DNA from: Actinomycetes bacterium
Lineage (GTDB): Bacteria > Actinomycetota > Acidimicrobiia > Acidimicrobiales > Acidimicrobiaceae
Direction: 5' to 3'
DNA: 64,000 nt
Assembly: GCA_021786375.1 (NCBI GenBank)
Contig: JAJYNL010000015.1
Span: 1 to 64,000 of the forward strand
Both the position numbers and the translations under genes were made by a program. The notes below the pieces were generated by a model, which ran no database searches, was not told the origin of the DNA, and worked only from the letters and a program-made list of their open reading frames with translations. Every line of letters begins with the position of its first letter. Positions within the stretch are counted from its first letter, which is position 1. This document shows positions 53,470-62,757 of this stretch, piece after piece.

Positions 53470-55095
53470 TTGGCTAAGCATATTTTCGTCACCGGCGGCG
53501 TCGCATCCTCGCTGGGCAAGGGGCTGACCGCCTCCTCGCTGGGCAGGCTGCTCAAGGCGCGCGGCCTGCGGGTCGTAATGCAGAAACTCGATCCTTACAT
53601 CAACGTCGATCCCGGGACGATGAACCCCTTCGAGCACGGAGAGGTATTCGTCACCGAGGACGGCTCGGAGACCGACCTCGATCTCGGCCATTACGAGCGC
53701 TTCATCGACGTGAACCTGAAGAAGAACTCCTCGGTCACCACCGGCTCCATCTACTCCGCAGTGATAGCCCGCGAGCGGCGCGGCGACTACCTGGGCAAGA
53801 CGGTCCAGGTGATTCCGCATGTGACCGACGAGATCAAGTCGCGGATCACCGCTCTTGCCACCGACGACGTCGACGTGGTCATCACCGAAGTGGGTGGCAC
53901 GGTCGGCGACATCGAGATCCTTCCCTTTCTGGAGGCCATCAGGCAATTCCGCAAGGACGTCGGGCGAGACAACGTCTGCTACATCCACCTCACCCTGGTG
54001 CCCGGGATCGGACCCCACGGCGAGCAGAAGACCAAGCCCACCCAGCATTCGGTCACCGAACTGCGCTCGCGAGGGATCCAGCCCGACGTCATCGTCTGCC
54101 GCTCAGGCGAGGTGGTCTCGGACTCTTTGAAGTCCAAGATCTCGATGCTCTGCGACGTTCCCAAGGATGCGGTGATCTCCGTCCATGACGTTTCCAACAT
54201 CTATGAATTGCCACTGCTCCTGCACAAGGAGGGCCTGGACGGCTACATCATCAATCTGCTCCACTTCGACAACGTCGGAATGGAGCTGAACCTCGGCTCC
54301 TGGATGGACCTCGTGGCCCGCAGTTCCTCCCTGACTGATACGGTGAGGATCGGGATCATCGGCAAGTACATCAACCTTCCCGACGCGTATCTCTCGGTGG
54401 TGGAGGCACTCCGTCACGGGGGCATCCACCACGGGGTGGCAATCGAGCTGGAGTGGATCCAGGCCGAAGAGGTCTCTCCCATGCTGGCGGAGTCGATGCT
54501 CGGTCACCTGGGTGGAATCGTAATTCCCGGCGGCTTTGGCGAGCGTGGCATCGAGGGCAAGATCGCAGCGGCAGGCTTTGCCCGAGAGGCGGGGGTGCCC
54601 TGCCTCGGGCTCTGTCTTGGCCTGCAAACCATGGTCATCGACGTGGCCCGGAATTTGGCCGGCCTGGAGCACGCCCATTCGCGTGAGTTCAGGCTCGACA
54701 CCCCGCATCCGGTCATCGACATGATGGAGGAGCAGCGCGGTGTCACCAACATGGGAGGCACCATGCGCCTGGGCGCCTATGTGGCCCGGCTGAAGCCGGG
54801 CACCAGGGTTGCCGGGGCCTACGGTGAGACCATTGTCTCGGAGAGGCATCGCCACCGCTTCGAAGTCAACTCGCGCTATCGCAAGAGGCTGGAGGAGGTG
54901 GGGCTAGTCTGCTCGGGCGAGTCCCCCGACGGCTCGCTGGTCGAGTTCGTCGAGCTGGCGGAGCACCCCTTCTGGGTAGGCACTCAGGCCCATCCGGAGT
55001 TCAAGAGCCGGCCCGATCGTCCGCATCCCCTTTTCCGCGACTTCATCGGGGCGTCGGTGGCCCATCAGGCCAAGGTGGGCAAGGAGCTCGGGTGA
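53470..55095 (+). CDS. pyrG: CTP synthase
   Basis: 541 residues. The N-terminal synthetase domain begins [16 protein letters not shown], with [13 protein letters not shown]. The C-terminal glutaminase has the nucleophile in [10 protein letters not shown] and the His/Glu pair in THPEF-like AHPEFKSRP. It makes CTP from UTP, ATP and glutamine. TTG 53470 is chosen, with GGAAGGTGG eight bases upstream. The 12 codons before it are not family sequence. GTGA overlap with the next gene. Confidence 0.96.
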   Translation: MAKHIFVTGGVASSLGKGLTASSLGRLLKARGLRVVMQKLDPYINVDPGTMNPFEHGEVFVTEDGSETDLDLGHYERFIDVNLKKNSSVTTGSIYSAVIARERRGDYLGKTVQVIPHVTDEIKSRITALATDDVDVVITEVGGTVGDIEILPFLEAIRQFRKDVGRDNVCYIHLTLVPGIGPHGEQKTKPTQHSVTELRSRGIQPDVIVCRSGEVVSDSLKSKISMLCDVPKDAVISVHDVSNIYELPLLLHKEGLDGYIINLLHFDNVGMELNLGSWMDLVARSSSLTDTVRIGIIGKYINLPDAYLSVVEALRHGGIHHGVAIELEWIQAEEVSPMLAESMLGHLGGIVIPGGFGERGIEGKIAAAGFAREAGVPCLGLCLGLQTMVIDVARNLAGLEHAHSREFRLDTPHPVIDMMEEQRGVTNMGGTMRLGAYVARLKPGTRVAGAYGETIVSERHRHRFEVNSRYRKRLEEVGLVCSGESPDGSLVEFVELAEHPFWVGTQAHPEFKSRPDRPHPLFRDFIGASVAHQAKVGKELG

Positions 55096-55718
55096 GCCGG
55101 TTGGAGCAGTTCACGCTGGTGGAGGACGCGCCCGAGCTGCGTTACCAGGGCTCCTTCATCACCGTGCAGACGGTCTCCTACCGTGGTCCCAACGGCGAGA
55201 TGCACAGCCGCGAAGTGGTGCGCCACCCCGGAGCGGTGGTGGTGGTGCCTTATCTCGAGTCCGACGGTGCGGTGCTGTGCATCGAGCAGTTCCGGGTGGC
55301 GGCCAACTCCCGCATGCTCGAGCTTCCGGCGGGAAAGCGGGACGTCGTCGGGGAGGACCCCTACGACTGCGCGGCCAGGGAACTCGAGGAGGAGCTGGGG
55401 ATTCGCGCCCGATCCTGGGTTCGCCTGGCAACCTTTTACAACTCTCCGGGATTCACCGACGAACTCACCCACGTCTTCCTCGCCCGCGGGCTCTCCATGG
55501 GCAGGCGCGACCCCCAGGGCGCGGAGGAGGCGGCCGCCTCCTTGCGTTCCGTGCGCTTGATGAACCTGGAGCGCATGATCGCCGAGGGCAAGCTGGTGGA
55601 TGCAAAGAGCATCATCGGCATGTACGCGGCCCGCTCCTACCTCGAGGGCAGGGGAGTGCCCGAGAGCTTCGACGACGATCTCGATCTCGACGAGTTCGAG
55701 GTGGTAGAGCTGGGCTGA
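55092..55718 (+). CDS. NUDIX hydrolase, ADP-ribose pyrophosphatase type
   Basis: 208 residues. The Nudix box reads [19 protein letters not shown] then LEEELGI, the form used by actinobacterial ADP-ribose pyrophosphatases (Rv1700 is the expected counterpart by position). It hydrolyses ADP-ribose or related NDP-sugars. GTG start inside the pyrG stop. Directly followed by xerD, as in Mycobacterium. Confidence 0.9.
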   Translation: MSRLEQFTLVEDAPELRYQGSFITVQTVSYRGPNGEMHSREVVRHPGAVVVVPYLESDGAVLCIEQFRVAANSRMLELPAGKRDVVGEDPYDCAARELEEELGIRARSWVRLATFYNSPGFTDELTHVFLARGLSMGRRDPQGAEEAAASLRSVRLMNLERMIAEGKLVDAKSIIGMYAARSYLEGRGVPESFDDDLDLDEFEVVELG

Positions 55719-55723
55719 GGCTG

Positions 55724-56641
55724 ATGGCCCGGATCCAAGGCGCCGATCTCTCCGCGATCGACGGTTATCTCGACGAGCTGCGCCTGGTGTACGGGCGCTC
55801 GTCCAACACGGTCGAGGCCTACTACTCCGATCTGGAGCGGGCCTCGGAGGGCCTGAGTGGACTGGGCACCTCCCTCACCGGTGCCACATCCGCCGAATTG
55901 GCCGAGCTGATCTCCTCGCTTGGCGGTCGTTTCGCGGATTCGACGCTGGCCCGCATGGCCTCCACGCTGCGCAACTTCTACGCCTTTCTGGTGGAAACCG
56001 AGGCCCTGGCCGCCTCGCCGATGGCGGAGGTGGAGTCCCCCAGAGCGCCCTATCTCCTGCCCGAGGTGCTCTCAGTGGAGCAGGTGGAGGCACTGCTGGC
56101 CGCGGTCGATCTCGGCAGGCCGGGGGGGCTTCGTGACCGAGCCCTGATCGAGGTGCTGTACGGTTCCGGCTTGCGGGTGTCCGAGGCCGCCGCGTTGGAC
56201 CTGGAGGACTTCCTCGAGGACGACGGGCTCCTCAGGGTCACCGGCAAAGGGGCCAAGACCCGGGTGGTGCCGCTCACCCCGCCTGCCGCCCGCCTGCTTG
56301 GGGAATACATCTACGGAGGGCAGCGCTCCCACTGCCTGCGGCGGCGCTCCGAGCCGGCGGTCTTCGTCTCGCTCAGGGGATCGCGGCTGACGCGCCAGGC
56401 CATCTGGCAGATGATCCGCAAGCATGCGCTGCTGGCCGGTCTGGAGGGCAGCATCCACCCCCATACTCTGCGTCATTCCTGCGCTACGCATATGGTGAAC
56501 GGCGGCGCCGACATCCGGGTGGTGCAGGAGCTTCTCGGACACGCCTCGGTGGCCACCACGCAGATCTACACCCATGTGGAGCCGGCCCGCCTGCTGGCCG
56601 TCTATCGCCGGTCGCATCCTAGGGCTGACAGCGACTTGTAG
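55724..56641 (+). CDS. xerD: Tyrosine recombinase XerD
   Basis: 305 residues. N-terminal SAM-like core-binding domain (about 1-100) and catalytic domain with all six residues: Arg in YGSGLRVSEA, Lys in TGKGAKTR, HTLRH, the second His in LLGHAS, and Tyr in TTQIYTHV. Length and synteny (after pyrG and the NUDIX gene) mark the chromosomal dimer-resolution enzyme rather than a phage integrase. ATG 55724 sits six bases after the preceding stop. The end of the gene contains the -35 box of the next promoter. Confidence 0.93.
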   Translation: MARIQGADLSAIDGYLDELRLVYGRSSNTVEAYYSDLERASEGLSGLGTSLTGATSAELAELISSLGGRFADSTLARMASTLRNFYAFLVETEALAASPMAEVESPRAPYLLPEVLSVEQVEALLAAVDLGRPGGLRDRALIEVLYGSGLRVSEAAALDLEDFLEDDGLLRVTGKGAKTRVVPLTPPAARLLGEYIYGGQRSHCLRRRSEPAVFVSLRGSRLTRQAIWQMIRKHALLAGLEGSIHPHTLRHSCATHMVNGGADIRVVQELLGHASVATTQIYTHVEPARLLAVYRRSHPRADSDL

Positions 56642-56654
56642 AGCTACCTATAAT
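56625..56654 (+). promoter_or_regulatory. Leaderless promoter of the DksA-like gene
   Basis: CTGACA (56625-56630), 18 bases, perfect TATAAT (56649-56654), six bases, ATG 56661. The -35 box lies in the last codons of xerD. Confidence 0.75.
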
Positions 56655-56660
56655 CATGGC

Positions 56661-57008
56661 ATGGAAGAGTCGCAGCTTGATCTCAAAGTGATCAGCGCCG
56701 AGCTTTCCGCCGAGCGGGAAGTGCTCGTCGCCAAGCTGGCTGAATTATCCACCGGCGCCACCACTCATGGGGGTTACGACCCCAACTTCGCCGACTCCTC
56801 CGCGGTCATCGCCGAGCGGGGTGAGGCTGAGACCCAGCATGCGAACCTTTCCCAGCTCCTGGACGACGTCGAGGCCGCGCTGGCCAAGATCGAGGACGGA
56901 ACCTACGGGATTTGCGAATCATGTGGCGGCCGGATCGAGCCGGCCCGCTTGGAGGCAATACCCACCGCCCGCTTGTGCATGAGCTGCGCGGTTCAACGCC
57001 GCCGCTAG
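56661..57008 (+). CDS. DksA/TraR-type zinc finger protein
   Basis: 115 residues. An N-terminal helical hairpin with a long acidic stretch is followed by a C4 zinc finger, CESCGGRI ... LCMSCAVQRR (CxxC-x17-CxxC). It is shorter than DksA and lacks its DxxDxA tip as far as I can see. It resembles the actinobacterial TraR/DksA relatives (CarD-independent RNA polymerase or ribosome-associated factors). Role at RNA polymerase is likely but unproven. The frame is open to 56574, but the perfect -10 box six bases before ATG 56661 sets the start. Confidence 0.87.
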   Translation: MEESQLDLKVISAELSAEREVLVAKLAELSTGATTHGGYDPNFADSSAVIAERGEAETQHANLSQLLDDVEAALAKIEDGTYGICESCGGRIEPARLEAIPTARLCMSCAVQRRR

Positions 57009-57194
57009 AGCCTGAGGCGGGCCATGGGAACGGTCGGCGGTTCTTTGGGCCGGAAAACCTCCCCCCGGGCATGCCTCGCGCCACCGGAACGCATCCTGGG
57101 CAGCCACAACGCCCCACCTCGGACCAGCCCAGGGACGTAATACCGTTCCACGCCCTAGATTGGTGATCCAGACGGTCGCTCAGCTGGAGAGATA

Positions 57195-57938
57195 TTGAGA
57201 ACCAAGGCGCTTTGGATCATCGGGCTGGCGATATTGGTCGTATTGGCGGTCTCCAAGCACGTCTTCACCATCTACACCTTGGTGGATGTCGTGGCGGCGG
57301 TTCTGGCGATCGTGCTCCACGAGGTCAGCCACGGCTGGGCCGCGCTTTATTACGGTGATCGGACCGCGGCGGAGAACGGGCGCCTTTCGCTGAACCCGAT
57401 CAAGCACATCGATCCCTTCGGGACGCTGATCCTGCCCGGGCTGCTGCTGCTTCTGCACCTCACCCCGATCGGATACGCAAAGCCGGTGCCGATCAATCCG
57501 GCCCGGATGCGCAATCGGCGGCGAGCCGAACTGGTGGTCGCCATGGCCGGGCCCTTCACCAACCTCGCGCTATCCGTGGTGGCGGGCGCGGTTTTCCGGC
57601 TTTTCCTCTTCTCCAACTCCTATGCGAACAATGGCCCGCTTCTGACGGGGGGCACCTCCTTCACCTCGCTGGTGGGGCTGTTCCTGGTCTATTTCGGCCT
57701 GGTAAACGTGATGCTGTTCATCTTCAACATGCTTCCCGTACCCCCTCTGGACGGCTCCGCCTGGCTGCGCCGGCTGGTGGGGGAGAGGCGATGGTTCGCA
57801 ATCGAGCACAGCATGCGCATCGTCATCCCGCTACTGCTCTTCGTGGTCTTCTTCTTCCCGGGCGTCCTGAGCGCCATCATCAGCCCGATCCTGAACCTCT
57901 GGATCTCGGTCTTCGTTCCGGCCACCGCGGTCATCTGA
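57195..57938 (+). CDS. Site-2 protease family membrane protein (M50)
   Basis: 247 residues, about six membrane segments. VLHEVSHGW gives HExxH, and NMLPVPPLDGS gives the second zinc-binding motif. No PDZ or CBS domain, so it is the short Rv-type/SpoIVFB-like class. Start is TTG 57195 with GGAGAG about eight bases upstream. It probably cleaves a membrane substrate in a signalling step. The 186 bases upstream hold no gene. Confidence 0.88.
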   Translation: MRTKALWIIGLAILVVLAVSKHVFTIYTLVDVVAAVLAIVLHEVSHGWAALYYGDRTAAENGRLSLNPIKHIDPFGTLILPGLLLLLHLTPIGYAKPVPINPARMRNRRRAELVVAMAGPFTNLALSVVAGAVFRLFLFSNSYANNGPLLTGGTSFTSLVGLFLVYFGLVNVMLFIFNMLPVPPLDGSAWLRRLVGERRWFAIEHSMRIVIPLLLFVVFFFPGVLSAIISPILNLWISVFVPATAVI

Positions 57939-58089
57939 GCCGCCACGTCCGCCATTGGCGGCCCTGAATACGCAGCACCATCTCCGGCCCTATTGAGGTC
58001 TGCATGATAACATTCGGATAGAAACGATCTTCGCCCCGGGTTTGGTGCAGGCGGGCGGGCGGAAAACACAGTTCTAGCGAGAGGTATCG

Positions 58090-59556
58090 GTGAAAACCAT
58101 GGCCTTAGTTGCGGGCGCCCAGGTTGATACGGATCATTTCATCGGGGGCCGGAGGATGGCTTCGGAGTCCACCTTCGAGGACATATCCCCGATTGACGCC
58201 AGGGTCATCGCCGAGGTCGCGCGAGGCGGGCAACATGAGGCCTACCTGGCCATCGGGGCGGCGAAGGCCGCTTTCGAGGTCTGGCGCAGGGTGTCTCCCA
58301 AGGAGCGGGCGGCCTACCTTCATCGCATAGCCGATCTGGTGGAGGAGCGGGTGGAGGTTCTTGCCGCCGTCGAAACCGCGGACAACGGCGCCTTGCTGCG
58401 CTCGCATCGCCGCAGTGTCATGCCCAGAGTTGCGCAAAACTTCCGCTTTTTCGCCGACTACCTGACCGATTCGCTGGAGGTGGGCGAGTTCCACACCCGG
58501 GGGCACCGCAACCACGTGAGCTACGATCCGGCCGGGGTGGCGGTGCTCATCTCGCCATGGAACGCACCGCTCATGCTTGCCACCTGGAAGGTGGCCCCTG
58601 CTCTGGCGGCGGGCGACACCGTAGTGCTCAAGCCCTCTGAGTGGTCGCCGCTGACCGCCTCGCTGCTTGCGGACATCGTCACCGAGGCCGGCCTGCCTCC
58701 GGGCGTCTTCAACCTGGTGCAGGGATTTGGAGAGGAGGCGGGTGCGGCTCTTGTCGCCGACTCCCGGGTGCGCAGGATCTCCTTCACGGGCTCGGTTCCC
58801 ACGGCCAGGCTCATTGCAGCGGCATGTGCGAAAAATCTCACCCCCGTCTCATTTGAACTCGGTGGGAAGTCGCCTTTCATGGTCTTTGATGACGCGGATC
58901 TGGAGTTGGCGGTGAGCATGGCCGTCGAGCAGTATGACAACGCCGGCCAGGTCTGCCTCTCCGGAACCCGCCTACTGGTGCAGTCGGGAATCTGGGACGC
59001 CTTCATGGAGCGCTTCGTGGCTGCCGCGACCTCTCTGCGCCAGGGCGACCCGCGGGAGGAGGAAACCCAGATCGGCCCTCAGATCCATCCCGAGCACCTG
59101 GCGCGGATCGACGGGTTCGTCTCCCGGGCCAAGGCCTCCGGTGCGAAGGTCGCCTTCGGCGGCGGCCCGAACCAGGAGCTGGGCGGGCTTTACTACCGCC
59201 CCACGCTCTTCGTGGAGGTGGACCCCCAGGCCGAGATCGCCCGCGAAGAGGTCTTCGGCCCGGTGCTGGTGGCCCTACGCTTCGATACCGAGGCCGAAGC
59301 CGTCGCCCTGGCCAACGACACCGATTTCGGCCTGGCGGCGATGGTCTTCACCTCCGACCCCGAGCGCGCGGAGCGTGTGAGCGCCGAGGTGGTGGCGGGC
59401 ACCGTCTGGAACAACTGCTTCTATGTCCGTGACCTGCGCGCCCCTTTTGGCGGGTCCAAGCGGAGCGGCGTGGGTCGCGAAGGGGGAGCCTGGTCCTTCG
59501 ACTTCTTCTGTGACCTGAAGAACTCGGTCTTTTCTCCCCATGGATGGAGGGTTTAG
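58090..59556 (+). CDS. Aldehyde dehydrogenase (HpaE-like, 5-carboxymethyl-2-hydroxymuconate semialdehyde DH)
   Basis: 488 residues, ALDH superfamily. SPWNAPLMLATWKVAPALAAG, FTGSVPTARL, FELGGKSPFMVF (catalytic Glu) and NAGQVCLSGTR (catalytic Cys) are intact. The SPWN..LM segment and the downstream hpaD- and hpaG-like genes favour the semialdehyde dehydrogenase of homoprotocatechuate breakdown. GTG 58090, GAGAGG five bases upstream. First gene of the aromatic operon. The one-base gap to the next gene shows tight coupling. Confidence 0.85.
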   Translation: MKTMALVAGAQVDTDHFIGGRRMASESTFEDISPIDARVIAEVARGGQHEAYLAIGAAKAAFEVWRRVSPKERAAYLHRIADLVEERVEVLAAVETADNGALLRSHRRSVMPRVAQNFRFFADYLTDSLEVGEFHTRGHRNHVSYDPAGVAVLISPWNAPLMLATWKVAPALAAGDTVVLKPSEWSPLTASLLADIVTEAGLPPGVFNLVQGFGEEAGAALVADSRVRRISFTGSVPTARLIAAACAKNLTPVSFELGGKSPFMVFDDADLELAVSMAVEQYDNAGQVCLSGTRLLVQSGIWDAFMERFVAAATSLRQGDPREEETQIGPQIHPEHLARIDGFVSRAKASGAKVAFGGGPNQELGGLYYRPTLFVEVDPQAEIAREEVFGPVLVALRFDTEAEAVALANDTDFGLAAMVFTSDPERAERVSAEVVAGTVWNNCFYVRDLRAPFGGSKRSGVGREGGAWSFDFFCDLKNSVFSPHGWRV

Positions 59557-60453
59557 ATGGGCGAGATCGTGGGCGCGGGTCTTCTGGCGCATGTGCCTAC
59601 CATCGTGCTTCCCGAGGAGGTCCGGCGTGGCCTCAACAACGGGGAGGACTTCAGCCTGGTCGAAGGTCTGGAGCGCCTGCGCCGAGAGGTGTTCGAGACC
59701 CTCGACTACGACACGGTCATCGTCTTCGACTCGCACTGGGCCACCACGGTCGAGTTCGTGATCACCGCCCACGAGAGGCGCTCGGGACGCTACACCTCCG
59801 AGGAACTGCCTCGTGGCATGAGCGGCCGTCCCTACGACTTCGCCGGCGACCCCGAACTGGCGTGGGCGGTCGCCTCCCATGCCGAGGAGGTCGGCACCTG
59901 GATCACTCCCGTCGACGATCCCTACCTGCCCATCCACTACGCCACCACCAACCTCTGGGAGTTTCTTGGCCAGGGGTTGGACGGCAAGCGCTGGGTCTCG
60001 GTGGGAGTCTGCCAGACCGCCACCACCGAGGATTTCCTGCGCATGGGTCGCGCGGTCGCCCTGGGAATAGCCGATGTCGATCGCAAGGTGGTGCTGATCG
60101 CCTCAGGTGCACTGTCGCACACCTTCTGGCCACTGCAGGAGCTGCGCAAGCACGAGGCGGCGGGCACCGAGCATATCTTCACCCCCGAGGCTCTGGCCGC
60201 CGACATGGAGCGCATCGCCTGGTTGAAAGAGGGCGACCATGCCAAGGTGCTCGCCGGGATGGACGAGTTCTATCACTTCAAGCCCGAGGCGCGCTTCGGC
60301 CACTACCTTATGATGATCGGCGCCCTCGGGGAGAGCAAAGTGGTGGCCCCGGGCCGGCTATACGGTGAGTACGAGAACAGCGTCGGCACCGGACAGGTGC
60401 ACATCTGGTTCGCCCGGCCCCGAGGTGGCTGGACCGGAAGGGCAATGGCGTGA
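59557..60453 (+). CDS. LigB-type extradiol dioxygenase (HpaD-like, homoprotocatechuate 2,3-dioxygenase)
   Basis: 298 residues. LLAHVPTIVLPEE near residue 10 carries an iron-binding His, VIVFDSHWA the second, and ASGALSH and YTSEELPRGM are also found in E. coli HpaD. These class II extradiol enzymes cleave catechol rings next to the hydroxyls. Substrate is probably 3,4-dihydroxyphenylacetate. ATG 59557 lies right after the ALDH stop, and GTGA overlap links it to the next gene. Confidence 0.85.
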   Translation: MGEIVGAGLLAHVPTIVLPEEVRRGLNNGEDFSLVEGLERLRREVFETLDYDTVIVFDSHWATTVEFVITAHERRSGRYTSEELPRGMSGRPYDFAGDPELAWAVASHAEEVGTWITPVDDPYLPIHYATTNLWEFLGQGLDGKRWVSVGVCQTATTEDFLRMGRAVALGIADVDRKVVLIASGALSHTFWPLQELRKHEAAGTEHIFTPEALAADMERIAWLKEGDHAKVLAGMDEFYHFKPEARFGHYLMMIGALGESKVVAPGRLYGEYENSVGTGQVHIWFARPRGGWTGRAMA

Positions 60454-61298
60454 TCGAGACTCGCAGAATACTGCTGGATGGCGCGGTGGTGTCGGTGCTG
60501 CGTGCCGGGGACGAGTTGGTGGCCGGGGACGGCCGGCGTCTTCCCGCGGAAAGCGCGTTGCATCTTCCCCCCGTTGTCCCCACCAAGGTCATCGCGGTTC
60601 ACCTCAACTACCAAAGCCGGGTCAGTGAGTTCCAGGCCAGGCTCCCACCGGCTCCCACCTACTTCCAGAAGCCTCTCTCCTCGCTCAACTCCCACCAAGG
60701 AGCGGTGGTGCGCCCCAGGGGGTGCAACTGGCTGAACTACGAGGGGGAGATCGGCATCGTCATCGGCCGCAGCTGCCGGAACGTGGGTATCGAGGAGGCC
60801 GGGTCCTATATTGCCGGCTACACCGTCGCCAATGACTACGGTCTGCATGACTTTCGTGACACCGACGCCGGCTCCATGCTCCGGGTGAAGGGTTCCGATA
60901 CGCTTTGCCCCCTGGGGCCGGGCCTGGTCGAGGGATGGGATTTCCGCGGCAAGGCCATCGAGACCCGGCTGAACGGGCGCATCGTGCAGTCGGGCAACAC
61001 CAAGGAGATGATGTGGGACATGCACTACCTGCTGGCGGACCTGGCCCGCAACATAACTCTCGAGCCGGGGGACGTGATACTCTCCGGCACCCCCGCCAAC
61101 TCGCGCCCGGTGCAGCCCGGCGATGTGGTGGAAGTCGAAGTGGAGGGACTCGGGTGTCTCCGCAATCACATTGTTGAGGGGCCTGTGCCCGTCAACCCAG
61201 GCTTCGGGGCCCAGCCCACCGAGTCGGAGGAGGTCGTCTCCACCGCCCTTGGCGGAGATTGGGAGTTCCGGGGAATCCGCCCACCCAGGCGGGATTGA
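60450..61298 (+). CDS. Fumarylacetoacetate hydrolase-family protein (HpaG-like)
   Basis: 282 residues. An N-terminal domain of about 80 residues precedes the FAH catalytic fold: YFQKPLSSLNSH, NYEGEIGIVIGR and DYGLHDFRDTD supply Mg ligands, and DVILSGTPAN is conserved. In the homoprotocatechuate pathway HpaG decarboxylates and isomerises the ring-cleavage product. GTG 60450 overlaps the dioxygenase stop. Hydratase and aldolase genes for the last steps are not in the window. Confidence 0.85.
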   Translation: MIETRRILLDGAVVSVLRAGDELVAGDGRRLPAESALHLPPVVPTKVIAVHLNYQSRVSEFQARLPPAPTYFQKPLSSLNSHQGAVVRPRGCNWLNYEGEIGIVIGRSCRNVGIEEAGSYIAGYTVANDYGLHDFRDTDAGSMLRVKGSDTLCPLGPGLVEGWDFRGKAIETRLNGRIVQSGNTKEMMWDMHYLLADLARNITLEPGDVILSGTPANSRPVQPGDVVEVEVEGLGCLRNHIVEGPVPVNPGFGAQPTESEEVVSTALGGDWEFRGIRPPRRD

Positions 61299-61331
61299 GG
61301 AAACCGGCATACAGGACAGGGAAGGTTCCAG

Positions 61332-61547
61332 TTGAAAGTAATTGTCGATCTCAACAAGTGCAACGACCACGGCCAGTGCGTCTACTCGGCGCCCGAGGTC
61401 TTTTCTCTGAACGGCCGTGGTGAGCTGAGCTTCCGGGACGAGGCCAGGGACATTTACGTCTCGGACCAGCTCGACGAATCCCTCAGGGACGCTCTTGAGG
61501 AGGCGGCGGACATCTGCCCGATGCAGGCCATCGAGATCGAGGGCTAG
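61332..61547 (+). CDS. Ferredoxin, CxxHxxC type (P450 partner class)
   Basis: 71 residues. CNDHGQC near the N-terminus and ADICPMQAI near the end give the CxxHxxC(x)nCP cluster motif known from mycobacterial ferredoxins that feed cytochrome P450s. The central ligand is His rather than Cys, so it holds either a [3Fe-4S] or His-ligated [4Fe-4S] cluster. TTG start with GGGAAGG upstream. Followed four bases later by the reductase gene. No P450 gene is in the window. Confidence 0.9.
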   Translation: MKVIVDLNKCNDHGQCVYSAPEVFSLNGRGELSFRDEARDIYVSDQLDESLRDALEEAADICPMQAIEIEG

Positions 61548-61551
61548 GGAG

Positions 61552-62757
61552 TTGGCCGGTGTCGTCGTAGTGGGGGCCTCCCTGGGCGGGCTCCGGGCGG
61601 CCGATGCGTTGGCGCGCTCGGGGTACTCGGGGGGCATCACCCTGGTGGGTGACGAGCCCCACCAGCCCTACAATAGGCCCCCGCTTTCAAAGGAGGCGCT
61701 GCTCGAGGCGCAAGACTTCGACGCCATCAGGCTACGCTCCTCCGCCAAGCCCGGCACGGTGTCCCTGGTTACCGGGGTTCGCGCCGCCTCGGTGGATCTG
61801 GGCCGTGGGCTTCTCTTTCTCTCCGACGGGCGAGAGCTCGCCTTCGAGGGGCTGGTGGCCGCGACCGGACTGCGGCCCCGCGCATTGGGGATACCCAAAC
61901 CTTCCGCCGGGGTGGTGGTGCTCAGGACCTATGAGGACCTGGTACGGTTGCGGAGCGAGTTGGCCACTGTAAAGGACGTGGCCATAATCGGCGCCGGCTT
62001 TATCGGTTGCGAGCTCGCGGCAAGCCTCACCCAGTTGGGCTATCGAGTCTCGGTGATAGCACCTGAGAACGTACCCATGCTTCGGCCGCTCGGCGAGGAG
62101 CTTGGTGCGGCGTTGATGCGCCACCACCTAAGGGCGGGCGTTGCTTTCGGGCTTGAGCGGCTTCCGGTTGCCATCGAGGGCTGCGAACGCCCCGAGAGGG
62201 TGGTGTGTAACGACGGGAGCAGCTTCGAAGCCCAACTGGTGATCGAGGCGGTGGGGTCGGCGGCCAACACCGAATGGCTGGAGGGCAACGGCCTCGACCT
62301 TTCCGACGGGATCCTCTGCGACGAGAGGCTGTCCTTTGGCGGCGACGGGCGTTTCCTGGCCGTTGGCGACGTGGCGCGATTTCCCAATCTCGCCTTCGAC
62401 GCCGTCCCGCGCAGGGTCGAGCACTGGGGGATAGCCGTCGATACCGGGCGCTATGCGGGCAAGGCCCTCGGCCGGCTCCTGTCGTCAGGGGAAGTGAGCC
62501 CGGCCTTCACGCCGATGCCGGCCTTCTGGTCCGACCAGTTCGAGCTGCGCATCCAGTCCTTCGGGATACCGGGACTGGTCACCGATGCTTCGGAGATCCG
62601 CGTGCTCGAGGGCGACCTCGACGGCGAGGTGGTAGTTGGATACCACCGTGACGGCACCCTGGTCGGGGTGGTCCTGGTCGGATTCGCCCAGAGCCACATG
62701 AAATACCGTGCCGCCGTAGCCGAGAGCCTGGAGGCCGCCGCGGGAGCTTCCTCCTAG
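61552..62757 (+). CDS. Ferredoxin reductase (FAD, BenA/AlkT type)
   Basis: 401 residues. FAD loop VVVGASLGGLRAAD, then YNRPPLSKEAL, a second NAD loop VAIIGAGFIGCELA and the C-terminal AVGDVARFPN segment. This is the class that passes electrons from NAD(P)H to ferredoxins of P450s and Rieske oxygenases. TTG 61552 is likely (GAGGG eight bases upstream). Its TAG shares CTAG (62754-62757) with the stop of kdpC on the other strand. Confidence 0.92.
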   Translation: MAGVVVVGASLGGLRAADALARSGYSGGITLVGDEPHQPYNRPPLSKEALLEAQDFDAIRLRSSAKPGTVSLVTGVRAASVDLGRGLLFLSDGRELAFEGLVAATGLRPRALGIPKPSAGVVVLRTYEDLVRLRSELATVKDVAIIGAGFIGCELAASLTQLGYRVSVIAPENVPMLRPLGEELGAALMRHHLRAGVAFGLERLPVAIEGCERPERVVCNDGSSFEAQLVIEAVGSAANTEWLEGNGLDLSDGILCDERLSFGGDGRFLAVGDVARFPNLAFDAVPRRVEHWGIAVDTGRYAGKALGRLLSSGEVSPAFTPMPAFWSDQFELRIQSFGIPGLVTDASEIRVLEGDLDGEVVVGYHRDGTLVGVVLVGFAQSHMKYRAAVAESLEAAAGASS

